Shown: positions 23,097-30,065 of the stretch, piece after piece
Position numbering within the stretch: position 1 is the first letter of the stretch
Layout of the letters: every line of letters begins with the position of its first letter
Origin: CAYFZR01 sp964347835 [NCBI: uncultured archaeon]
GTDB taxonomy: Archaea > CAYFZR01
DNA: 41,429 bases
Direction of reading: 5' to 3'
Assembly (NCBI GenBank): GCA_964347835.1
Contig: CAYFZR010000032.1
Location: 1 to 41,429 of the forward strand
The notes under the pieces: model-generated
The model's database searches: none
The model's input: the letters and a program-made list of their open reading frames with translations, nothing else
Told to the model about the DNA's origin: nothing
Translations under genes and position numbers: made by a program

Positions 23097-24734
23097 ATGA
23101 GAAAATTAAAACGGACTATCTCATTGGTAATCATTTTACTGTTGATTGCTCAGCTAGGATATTCTGAAGTTGCGTATGCTCAGGTACGAAAAACGGTTGT
23201 CTGTTGCCCTGAGCCTCCCGAAGAGGGGGAGATAATTCAAAAAACTACCGGGCCCTTTGAAATTACCATGGTGACTTCAGATCCTTCTCCCATAAGACCT
23301 GGAGACAAAGATGTTGAATTAGACGTCTGGGTGGAGTACAGGGGAAAAGATACCGCTAGAGATGTTAAGGTGCAATTATCTATACAGAAACCCTTTTCTT
23401 TGGCTAGAGAAGGAGGTTCTCTTGCTTATTTAGGTACATTAGGACAGTGGGGTGAAGGTAAATGCCAGTTCTATGTAAATGTAAATGAATCAGCCATTTC
23501 AAACGTTTATGAGCTCGGAATTTCTTTTTCATACCTAGATGAAGACGGAATAACCCATTTTTTTAGAGAGACGGTTAAAATACCAGTTGAAGGCGTGGCG
23601 GAGATTTTACTCATGAATCTAAGAACAGAGCCGGAGCCGGTTGCTCCCGGAGAGAAAGCCAAAATATCAATGAGCGTAGAAAACAGCGGTACAGGAGATG
23701 CAAGAAGTTTCTGGGTAATTTTAGAACCCGAATATCCTTTTACTGCTGATAAAAACGAGTATTACTTAGGATTCTTAAATCCGGGTGAGAAAGATGACTT
23801 ATCTATTGTTTTGGACATTGACGATCTCGCAGAGAGCAAGACCTACGCTTTGAACTTGAAAATAAAATACGAAGATGAAGGGGGAAAAAGTCACCAAATT
23901 ACAAGAAGAATGGGCATTTTGGTACATGAAAAAGATCTCCTTATGATACAAAAAATAGTAACAGATCCACAGACAATAAAACCAGGAAATGAAGATGTTT
24001 TACTTGAAATCTGGATCGTGAACGCAGGGGGAAAGGTTGTAAAAAACGTGGATGCGAGACTTCTTCATTTAGAAGGAATAACTCCGGCATGGTCTGGAGC
24101 AGATAAGAAGTTCTTAGGAAATTTATTGCCATATGAGCCAGTTGAATGTGAATTTTTTATTGACGTGGATGAAGAACAAAAATCAGGAGTTTATCCTCTT
24201 AGATTGGAGTTAACTCATAATTTAGGGAGGTCCGTAAAGGAAGTCCATACCATGATCTCTCCCCATGCAAGATTCGAGTTAGGAAAAGTCAGCTACGAAA
24301 AAGCTGTTCAAGGAGGCACTGTTAAGATTCACGTTCCGATTACAAATGTTGGAGACGAAAAAGCAGAAGCTGTTCAGGTACAGCTTAAAACAAACAACTA
24401 CTTCACAGGATACAAAACTAGCTACTTAGGCCAATTAGGACCTGGAGAGAGTGATACAGCTATTTTTGACCTTGATATAGATAAAAACGCGGAACCTGAT
24501 GTATATTTAATCGATGCTAAGATATACTGGGACGAAGATGATGATCGATATACAGATACTGAACCTTTTTCTCTAAGAGTTGAAAAGAGCTGGCTGAGAG
24601 TTTATCTATTTTTAATAATTGTTGCACTCACTCTCATATTGATCGGAGCAACTTTAGGAAGAAAAATAAAAGCAAGAAGAGAATTGATGGAAGAAAAAAA
24701 GATAAAGGAAGAAGAGGTGAGAAAAGAAGATTAA
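23097..24734 (+). CDS. Membrane-tethered protein with four CARDB/COG1361-like Ig repeats
   Basis: The ATG at 23097 is chosen because AGAGGTGATC, complementary to the 16S rRNA end, lies just upstream and a signal peptide follows; the longer frame from the TTG at 23073 overlaps the permease. The 545-residue protein has a CC pair after the signal, then four repeats of about 110 residues. Each has a (V/A)xPG(D/E/N) turn, a N-x-G-x-x-x-A strand and a YLG-x-L-GxxGE segment. A C-terminal membrane helix and a Lys/Glu tail follow. Such repeats are common in archaeal S-layer-associated proteins. In this operon it probably forms the outer partner of the ABC-2 exporter. Confidence 0.88.
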   Translation: MRKLKRTISLVIILLLIAQLGYSEVAYAQVRKTVVCCPEPPEEGEIIQKTTGPFEITMVTSDPSPIRPGDKDVELDVWVEYRGKDTARDVKVQLSIQKPFSLAREGGSLAYLGTLGQWGEGKCQFYVNVNESAISNVYELGISFSYLDEDGITHFFRETVKIPVEGVAEILLMNLRTEPEPVAPGEKAKISMSVENSGTGDARSFWVILEPEYPFTADKNEYYLGFLNPGEKDDLSIVLDIDDLAESKTYALNLKIKYEDEGGKSHQITRRMGILVHEKDLLMIQKIVTDPQTIKPGNEDVLLEIWIVNAGGKVVKNVDARLLHLEGITPAWSGADKKFLGNLLPYEPVECEFFIDVDEEQKSGVYPLRLELTHNLGRSVKEVHTMISPHARFELGKVSYEKAVQGGTVKIHVPITNVGDEKAEAVQVQLKTNNYFTGYKTSYLGQLGPGESDTAIFDLDIDKNAEPDVYLIDAKIYWDEDDDRYTDTEPFSLRVEKSWLRVYLFLIIVALTLILIGATLGRKIKARRELMEEKKIKEEEVRKED

Positions 24735-24843
24735 AAGATTTTTTGTAGTAGTTCCCAGTAGAATTCCTATCGCTATTAACTAATATTCTTTTTTTAGATA
24801 ATGAAAAAGGGATAAATACTATTAAAATAAGAAAAAAAAGTCT

Positions 24844-25140
24844 ATGTCAAACGTTGTCAAAAAATATCATGAGATCTATCATACCTTATTTAGGAGCAAA
24901 TATACCGTCTTAGCACTTCTAATTCTGATTGAAAATGGAGAAAAGCTTGAACGCTCAAAATTACGTAAACTTGTTGAATGTAGGGATTTTAACAGATATG
25001 TAATGATTCCTCTCTTGGAGAGCGAATTTATAGAAGTAATCCAAGATAAAAGCAGATACCCCTATAAAACCTATGTTGGTCTAACCAATAAGGGTGAGGA
25101 TATAGCCGGGAAAGTAAAGTCATGCATAGATGAAATATAA
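24844..25140 (+). CDS. Small winged-helix protein
   Basis: The 98-residue soluble protein reads as a single winged helix. Helices run over residues 15-32 and 36-45, a recognition helix is FNRYVMIPLLESEFIEV, and a wing of KSRYPYKTYVGLTNKG follows, then a short C-terminal helix. The TxKG wing end is typical of archaeal MarR/PadR-like proteins. It stands alone between the exporter operon and the oxygen-defence genes and has its own AT-rich promoter. It could regulate either side. Confidence 0.7.
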   Translation: MSNVVKKYHEIYHTLFRSKYTVLALLILIENGEKLERSKLRKLVECRDFNRYVMIPLLESEFIEVIQDKSRYPYKTYVGLTNKGEDIAGKVKSCIDEI

Positions 25141-25205
25141 AATTCCTTAACTGGTATTAGGTATTTTTCAATTTTTTATCATACTAGTAAACCTTTTAAG
25201 GAACA

Positions 25206-25233
25206 ATAGTTCAACTATCTGAAAGATTTTTAA
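25206..25233 (+). promoter_or_regulatory. Palindrome ATAGTTCAACTAT and TATA box
   Basis: ATAGTT-C-AACTAT (25206-25218) is a perfect 6-base inverted repeat, 7 bases before a TATA-like TTTTTAAA (25226-25233) for the flavodiiron gene. At this place a bound protein could block or recruit TBP/TFB. It is a candidate oxygen- or redox-responsive site. Confidence 0.45.
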
Positions 25234-25301
25234 ACCAGATAAAAAAATTGGATCCTAAATATGTTTGTCATATGCAAACCCAAATTGTAGGGGGTAACAA
25301 G

Positions 25302-26471
25302 TTGTCAGTTGAATTAAAAGATGGAGTTTATTGGGTAGGCGCTATAGATTGGAATATAAGGGATTTTCATGGCTATACAACGCCAAAAGGGACCACATAC
25401 AACGCCTATCTTATAGTGGATGAGAAAATAGTGGTAGTTGATACAGTAAAACACGGATTTTTTGATGATATGCTGAGAGGAATTAAAGAAATTGTAGATC
25501 CAAGAGAAATCGATTATGTGGTCTCTAATCATGTTGAAAAAGATCACTCAGGCTCCCTATCTGATATAATGAGGTTAGCCAAGAATGCAGAAATTTATGC
25601 CACGGGAAGAGGGAAAGAAGGATTAATAAAATATTTCAAGCAAGATTGGACTTTTAACATCGTTAAAACAGGAGATGAACTAAATATAGGCAAGAAGAAT
25701 TTGATGTTTATTGAAGCACCAATGTTGCACTGGCCAGATAGCATGTTTACGTATATAAAAGAAGATCGCATCCTCTTACCCAACGATGCTTTTGGACAGC
25801 ATATAGCAACTCATCAGAGATTTGACGATGAGGTAAAGGATGTAATGGAAGATGCGGCTACCTATTATGCAAATATATTAATGCCCCTTGCTCCTTTGAT
25901 ACTGAAGAAGATAGAAGAAATCGTGAATTTGGGCATAAAAATAGATATGATCGGTCCCAGTCATGGCATAATATGGCGTAAGGAACCTGAGAAAATAATC
26001 AACGCGTACATCGATTGGAGCAAGGGAGTTGCAAGAGACAAGATTTTAATTGTCTACGATACAATGTGGGGAAGCACAGAAAAAATAGCCAGATCCATTC
26101 TACGAGGAATAAACAAAGAAGGCGTAGAAGCTAAATTGTTGAAGTTGAGAGAAAATCATAGAAGCGCTGTCATAAAGGAAGTTCTAGACTCCAAGGTCGT
26201 TCTCGTGGGGTCGCCGACTATTAACAATGGAATATTTCCTACTGTAGCAGATTTCTTGACTTATTTGAAAGGATTGAAGCCTAAGAAAAAGATAGGAGCA
26301 ACTTTCGGATCTTACGGTTGGGGAGGCGGCGCTTGTAAGGTAATAGAAAAAGAATTGAGAGAAATCGGTTTTGAAGTCTTAGATGCAAATTTAGAGTTTA
26401 AATACGTTCCAGATGAAAGCGAGTTGGAAAGATGCGTCGAATTTGGAAAAGAACTTGTAAAGAAGTTGTAA
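25302..26471 (+). CDS. fprA: Flavodiiron protein, F420H2 oxidase (FprA) type
   Basis: I prefer the TTG at 25302 because AGGGGG lies about 7 bases upstream and the protein then starts MSVELKDGVYWVGAIDWN, as its relatives do; in-frame starts at 25248 and 25272 lack a site. The 389-residue enzyme has a beta-lactamase-fold diiron domain with H77-x-E79-x-D81-H82, H143 (LHWPDS), D162 and H221 (SHGIIW). A flavodoxin domain from residue 247 has the FMN loop DTMWGSTE. These proteins reduce O2 to water. In methanogens and relatives the donor is F420H2; a rubredoxin encoded nearby is the alternative. Confidence 0.92.
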   Translation: MSVELKDGVYWVGAIDWNIRDFHGYTTPKGTTYNAYLIVDEKIVVVDTVKHGFFDDMLRGIKEIVDPREIDYVVSNHVEKDHSGSLSDIMRLAKNAEIYATGRGKEGLIKYFKQDWTFNIVKTGDELNIGKKNLMFIEAPMLHWPDSMFTYIKEDRILLPNDAFGQHIATHQRFDDEVKDVMEDAATYYANILMPLAPLILKKIEEIVNLGIKIDMIGPSHGIIWRKEPEKIINAYIDWSKGVARDKILIVYDTMWGSTEKIARSILRGINKEGVEAKLLKLRENHRSAVIKEVLDSKVVLVGSPTINNGIFPTVADFLTYLKGLKPKKKIGATFGSYGWGGGACKVIEKELREIGFEVLDANLEFKYVPDESELERCVEFGKELVKKL

Positions 26472-26514
26472 ATGTGGTAAGAGCCGATAATTGATAATAA
26501 TTGAAACACGAACG

Positions 26515-26536
26515 TCATATTAATAATGTCATATTG
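26515..26536 (+). repeat. Two GTCATATT direct repeats upstream of rubrerythrin
   Basis: GTCATATT occurs at 26515-26522 and 26529-26536, 14 bases apart. It lies upstream of TATA-like boxes near 26600 and 26640. It could be a regulator site or chance. Confidence 0.25.
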
Positions 26537-26666
26537 AATAGTTACAAGGGATACGAAAATAGGCGTATTATGTAATAAATATGACTAAATTCATAGAATA
26601 ATGTATATAAATAAGTAAATATCTGTGTGAATATCGTTAAATTTATAAAGAAAAAGGAGGGTGTGA

Positions 26667-27170
26667 ATGAGTAAAACTGAAAAAAATTTGGAAACGGCAT
26701 TCGCTGGAGAGAGCCAAGCAAATAGAAAGTACCTCGCATATGCAAAGAAAGCCGACGATGAAGGTTATAGACAAATAGCAAGGCTTTTCCGAGCAGTAGC
26801 AGCGGCAGAAACTATTCATGCACACAATCATTTTAAAATTATGGAAGGGGTTAAAACTACGGATGAAAATTTGAGGGCAGCGATAGAAGGAGAACATTAT
26901 GAGTTTACGAAGATGTACCCAGAATTTATAGAGCAGGCCAATAAAGAAGAGAATAAAAGAGCAGCCAGGAGTTTCAATTGGGCCAATGAGGTCGAGAGAA
27001 TACATGGAGAACTCTACACTAACTTTCTAGAAAGGTTGAAAGCAGGCGAGGAACTCGAAGAAAAGGATTTCTATGTGTGCGGGGTTTGTGGTTATACCTT
27101 AGAGGGAGAGTTGCCAGATAACTGTCCTATATGCAGAGCGGTTAAAGACAAGTTTATAAAAATAGAGTAG
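26667..27170 (+). CDS. rbr: Rubrerythrin
   Basis: A strong AAGGAGGGTG ribosome site precedes the ATG. The 167-residue protein has a ferritin-like diiron four-helix domain (residues 1-135) with the carboxylate and His ligands in FAGESQANRKY, AAETIHAHNH, EGEHYEF and NEVERIHGELY. A C-terminal rubredoxin domain (CGVCGY and CPICRA, a CX2C pair) completes it. It reduces hydrogen peroxide to water in the cytoplasm, using electrons from rubredoxin. The full-length domain order matches classical rubrerythrin. It leads the run rbr-rubredoxin-superoxide reductase. Confidence 0.96.
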   Translation: MSKTEKNLETAFAGESQANRKYLAYAKKADDEGYRQIARLFRAVAAAETIHAHNHFKIMEGVKTTDENLRAAIEGEHYEFTKMYPEFIEQANKEENKRAARSFNWANEVERIHGELYTNFLERLKAGEELEEKDFYVCGVCGYTLEGELPDNCPICRAVKDKFIKIE

Positions 27171-27182
27171 AGGTGTGTCTTT

Positions 27183-27347
27183 ATGAGTGAAAAATGGGAA
27201 TGTACAATATGCGATTGGGTTTATGATCCCGATGAAGGAGATCCCGATGGCGGAATAGAGCCGGGAACTCCCTTTGAAGATATACCAGATGACTGGGTAT
27301 GTCCTGTTTGTGGAGCGCCAAAAGATATGTTTGAAAAAATAGAATGA
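27183..27347 (+). CDS. rub: Rubredoxin
   Basis: The 54-residue protein is a complete rubredoxin with iron ligands in [10 protein letters not shown] and [10 protein letters not shown], plus the aromatic W-x-C start and a DIPDDWVCP turn. It carries single electrons to rubrerythrin, superoxide reductase and possibly the flavodiiron protein, all encoded within 2.5 kb. It starts 12 bases after the rubrerythrin stop, behind AGAGGTGTG, and is followed 9 bases later by the superoxide reductase. Confidence 0.97.
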   Translation: MSEKWECTICDWVYDPDEGDPDGGIEPGTPFEDIPDDWVCPVCGAPKDMFEKIE

Positions 27348-27356
27348 GGTGATAGA

Positions 27357-27737
27357 ATGGCTGTCGAGAAATCTTGCGAAGAAGATCTCTTTTGTGGTTT
27401 GAATAAACCCGCAGACATAAAAAGTATGACCGATCTGGAGAAAAAACATACTCCAATAATCGAGGCACCATCTAAGGTCAAAGAAGGAGAAGTATTCGAA
27501 GTTAACGTGGAAGTTGGAAAACTTATGAAACATCCGAATGAAATTGGACATTTCATCCAATGGATAGAACTTTATTCTGGAGATACTTTTCTAACAAGGG
27601 TTGATTTGACTCCAGAACTTACCGAACCAAAGATTACTGTTCCTGTGCGCTTGACTCACACCCATTCATTGAAAACGGTTATAAGATGCAATCTTCACGG
27701 TCTGTGGGAGAACACCAAAGAAATTAATGTAGAGTAG
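27357..27737 (+). CDS. sor: Superoxide reductase (neelaredoxin, 1Fe type)
   Basis: The 126-residue protein has the Fe(His)4Cys ligand set: His 31 (KKHTP), His 59 (KHP), His 65 (GHF), Cys 111 and His 114 (RCNLHGLW). The same numbering step seen in Pyrococcus-type enzymes fits closely. It lacks the N-terminal desulforedoxin CX2C...CC domain, so it is the one-iron class. It reduces superoxide to hydrogen peroxide without making O2, with rubredoxin as donor. A GAGGTGATAG site precedes the ATG. The first 25 residues, with two isolated Cys, are a short N-terminal extension. Confidence 0.94.
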   Translation: MAVEKSCEEDLFCGLNKPADIKSMTDLEKKHTPIIEAPSKVKEGEVFEVNVEVGKLMKHPNEIGHFIQWIELYSGDTFLTRVDLTPELTEPKITVPVRLTHTHSLKTVIRCNLHGLWENTKEINVE

Positions 27738-27788
27738 ATCTAAGGGCAAAGATAAGTTTTTTTTTAAATGAATAACGAGAGGTCTGAT

Positions 27789-28211
27789 ATGGCGATTGAT
27801 AAAGAAAAATTAATAGAATTACTTAATGACGATCTTTCTTGGGAATATACTGCATTGGTGCAGTATGTACAACACAGCGGAGTTATAACAGGCGCTGAAT
27901 ATGGAGATATTGTAAAAGAGATTAGAATCCACGCCACAGAGGAAATGCAGCATGCTATAGTACTGGTTGATCAAATCGATTATTTAGGAGGTACACCAAC
28001 GACAAAAGTATATCCTGCCAAAACTTCAGGAGATTCCGTGGAGATGTTGCAGCAAGATCTGGATGGAGAGGAAGACGCGATAAGGAGATATAAAGAACGA
28101 ATCGAGCAGGCAGAAGAACTTAAAGAGTTCGCTTTGGCTCAAAAACTTCGCGAAATATTAGCAATGGAGCAAGAACACGCCATGGATCTTAAATTTGCCT
28201 TAGGAAAGTAA
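27789..28211 (+). CDS. Ferritin-like / bacterioferritin-type diiron protein
   Basis: The ATG at 27789 has GAGAGGT upstream and gives a 140-residue four-helix protein; the earlier in-frame ATG at 27768 has no site. Metal-binding positions look like Glu in DLSWEYTALVQYVQHSG, EE-M-QH in HATEEMQHAI, and E and H in GEEDAIRRYKER and EQEHAMDL. That arrangement is of bacterioferritin/DPS-like or rubrerythrin-like proteins and not of maxi-ferritin. It probably stores iron or consumes peroxide. It ends the oxygen-defence run and is followed by T-rich terminators. Confidence 0.85.
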   Translation: MAIDKEKLIELLNDDLSWEYTALVQYVQHSGVITGAEYGDIVKEIRIHATEEMQHAIVLVDQIDYLGGTPTTKVYPAKTSGDSVEMLQQDLDGEEDAIRRYKERIEQAEELKEFALAQKLREILAMEQEHAMDLKFALGK

Positions 28212-28223
28212 TCGTCAATAATA

Positions 28224-28260
28224 CAATTTTTTTATTTTTTGATTATCTTCTTTTGTTTTG
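28224..28260 (+). terminator. T-rich terminator after the oxygen-defence cluster
   Basis: TTTTTTTATTTTTT, followed by TTCTTTTGTTTTG, comes 13 bases after the ferritin-like gene stop. Successive T tracts are the usual archaeal end signal. Confidence 0.5.
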
Positions 28261-28333
28261 TTATTTCATCTTTGCAATGCGATATGCTAAAAAGAAAGAC
28301 CATAATATAGTAATCATCAAAAGGTGAAAGGCA

Positions 28334-29149
28334 TTGCTAATTTCAAGTCCCTTTGTTAGACTAAGGCGAGTAATCACATGCCCTCCTTTATATCTTGGGT
28401 TAGATCCCATAGACGAGATATCTAAAACATGGTCAAGAAAAAATGATTTTGATAAGGATTTAGCCATGGAACAGCATGAAAACTTTATAGACACATTGAA
28501 ATCAGAGAGGGTGAAGGTTGAAATTTTAGAGGCTTCGCCCGGAAAAGGAAACCAAACCTTTGTGAGAGACGTGGGATTTTCATTTAGAGAAGGAATTTTA
28601 ATAGGCCGAATGAGAGAATCTACAAGACAAGGAGAAGAAAATCTTCTCTCTGAATTTATTGATCGTTTAAATCTTCCTATCATCCATAGAATAAAGAAAG
28701 GATTTCTAGAGGTAGGTGATATTCTAGCAATTGATGAAGAAAAAATATTCATTGGACATGGAAACAGAACAGATTTTGAAGGAATACAAGAAATTAAAAC
28801 CCTTTTAGAAAATTTAGAAATAAATACAATCCATTTAAAAAAAGAATTTGTTCATTTGGATTTAGCAATGAACGTTGTGGATGATTCAACCATCATAATG
28901 TTTCCAAATGCATTTAATGAAGAAATAGAAATTTCTGACTGGAACATCATATTTGCAAACGAAAGAGAATACCTAACGATACCGGCCAATGTATTACTTC
29001 TAAAAAAAGGAAGGATTATCGCATCAGAAGAGAACTATCTGACCAATAAATCATTGGAAAAGGAAGGTATAGATGTATTGACGGTTAAAATTAACGAACT
29101 TTTAAAGGCAGGAGGAGGGCCACGCTGTCTAACTCTTCCAATTTTTTGA
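28334..29149 (+). CDS. Arginine deiminase / dimethylarginine dimethylaminohydrolase family protein
   Basis: The TTG at 28334 has AAGGTGA 8 bases upstream. The 271-residue protein has the guanidino-group-modifying fold: an N-terminal ITCPP strand, the catalytic acid region FVRDVGFSF, the catalytic His in EFVHLDLAMNV and the nucleophilic Cys near the end in GGGPRCLTLP. Enzymes of this family hydrolyse arginine, methylarginines or agmatine-like guanidines to citrulline-type products. The exact substrate cannot be told. It stands alone between the ferritin-like gene and the DUF5714 gene. Confidence 0.86.
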   Translation: MLISSPFVRLRRVITCPPLYLGLDPIDEISKTWSRKNDFDKDLAMEQHENFIDTLKSERVKVEILEASPGKGNQTFVRDVGFSFREGILIGRMRESTRQGEENLLSEFIDRLNLPIIHRIKKGFLEVGDILAIDEEKIFIGHGNRTDFEGIQEIKTLLENLEINTIHLKKEFVHLDLAMNVVDDSTIIMFPNAFNEEIEISDWNIIFANEREYLTIPANVLLLKKGRIIASEENYLTNKSLEKEGIDVLTVKINELLKAGGGPRCLTLPIF

Positions 29150-29327
29150 AGCAATCCACTTCCTGCACTTCTTCAGTTATCTCTTTTGAGCAGAGAAATT
29201 CTTTCTTCCTTTGGTAGATCATATATCGTTATTCTACATGCCTTAAGGAGACAAATTTATAAACAATTTTCTTTATTAGTTTTTGATCGAGGCTTAAACG
29301 AACACTATAAACAAAAGGAGACAATAA

Positions 29328-30053
29328 ATGGGAGAAGATAGAAAAAATGAAGGTTGTATGGTTTGTGCAAAGGAACTCGAGTATCTTGAAAAGCCCGTTG
29401 ATGTGAGGTGCATTTACTGCGGAGAAGAAGATCAAGGATATTTTATCTGCAAAGAAGGACATTATGTCTGCGAGGAATGCCATTCGAAGGGAGCAATAGA
29501 TCTTATAACTCAATTCTGCCTATCTTCAGAATCAAAAAACCCCTTTGAGATGGCAAACGCAATAATGAAACATCCAAAAATACCCATGATCGGTCCGGAG
29601 CATCATGCAATGATAGCAGGTGTTTTGGTTACTGGTTATCGAAACTTAACAGGAAAAGGGACCGAAGATGATATTATAGAGGCGATAAGGCGTGGTAGTA
29701 AAGTTCCCGCTGGTTATTGCGGTTTATATGGTGCAGATGGGGTTGCTATTGCTACCGGCATAGCCTTATGCGTTATCTTAGGCTCAACGCCTCTTTCTGA
29801 TAAAGAAAGATCTATAGCAAATACGATGACTTCTCGTGCTCTCGCGGCAGTAGCGAATGCAAGAGGGGCAAGATGCTGTAAAAGAAGCACTTGGATTGTT
29901 TTAGATATAGCCGTTCAATATATAAGGGATGTTTTAGGTGTTGATTTAGAGTACGTTCCTCTTTCAGAAATAAAGTGTGATTATAGTGGTAGGAATAAAT
30001 ACTGCAGCAAAGAAGATTGCATATTTTATGTATCTGATAATACCAAAGATTAA
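29328..30053 (+). CDS. DUF5714 family protein, Cys-rich
   Basis: The ATG follows AAAGGAGA. The 241-residue protein starts with a zinc-ribbon-like part (CMVC, CIYCGEEDQGYFIC, CEEC). An EHHAMIAGVLVTGYRN helix follows, then a Gly/Ala-rich segment with YCGLYGADGVA. A CC pair (ARCCKRST) and a C-terminal Cys cluster (C-x8-C-x4-C, YCSKEDCIF) complete it. This matches my memory of DUF5714, often seen near radical-SAM or corrinoid-related methyltransferase genes. With more than a dozen Cys it may bind a metal or Fe-S cluster. It starts the operon with the glutaredoxin-FTR fusion 12 bases downstream. Confidence 0.72.
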   Translation: MGEDRKNEGCMVCAKELEYLEKPVDVRCIYCGEEDQGYFICKEGHYVCEECHSKGAIDLITQFCLSSESKNPFEMANAIMKHPKIPMIGPEHHAMIAGVLVTGYRNLTGKGTEDDIIEAIRRGSKVPAGYCGLYGADGVAIATGIALCVILGSTPLSDKERSIANTMTSRALAAVANARGARCCKRSTWIVLDIAVQYIRDVLGVDLEYVPLSEIKCDYSGRNKYCSKEDCIFYVSDNTKD

Positions 30054-30065
30054 GGGGAAATCTTT

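Noticed and set aside
26542-27560. Several minus-strand frames opposite rubrerythrin, rubredoxin and superoxide reductase
   Set aside because: Their Phe/Ser/Tyr/Ile-rich translations are the usual antisense of Lys/Glu-rich genes.
28261-28752. Long minus-strand frame of 163 codons
   Set aside because: It is antisense to the arginine-deiminase-family gene, whose motifs are clear, and its own translation shows no family features.
29091-29222. 43-codon minus-strand frame partly antisense to the arginine-deiminase-family gene
   Set aside because: The sequence is low in recognisable features and overlaps a certain gene end; no ribosome site was seen.
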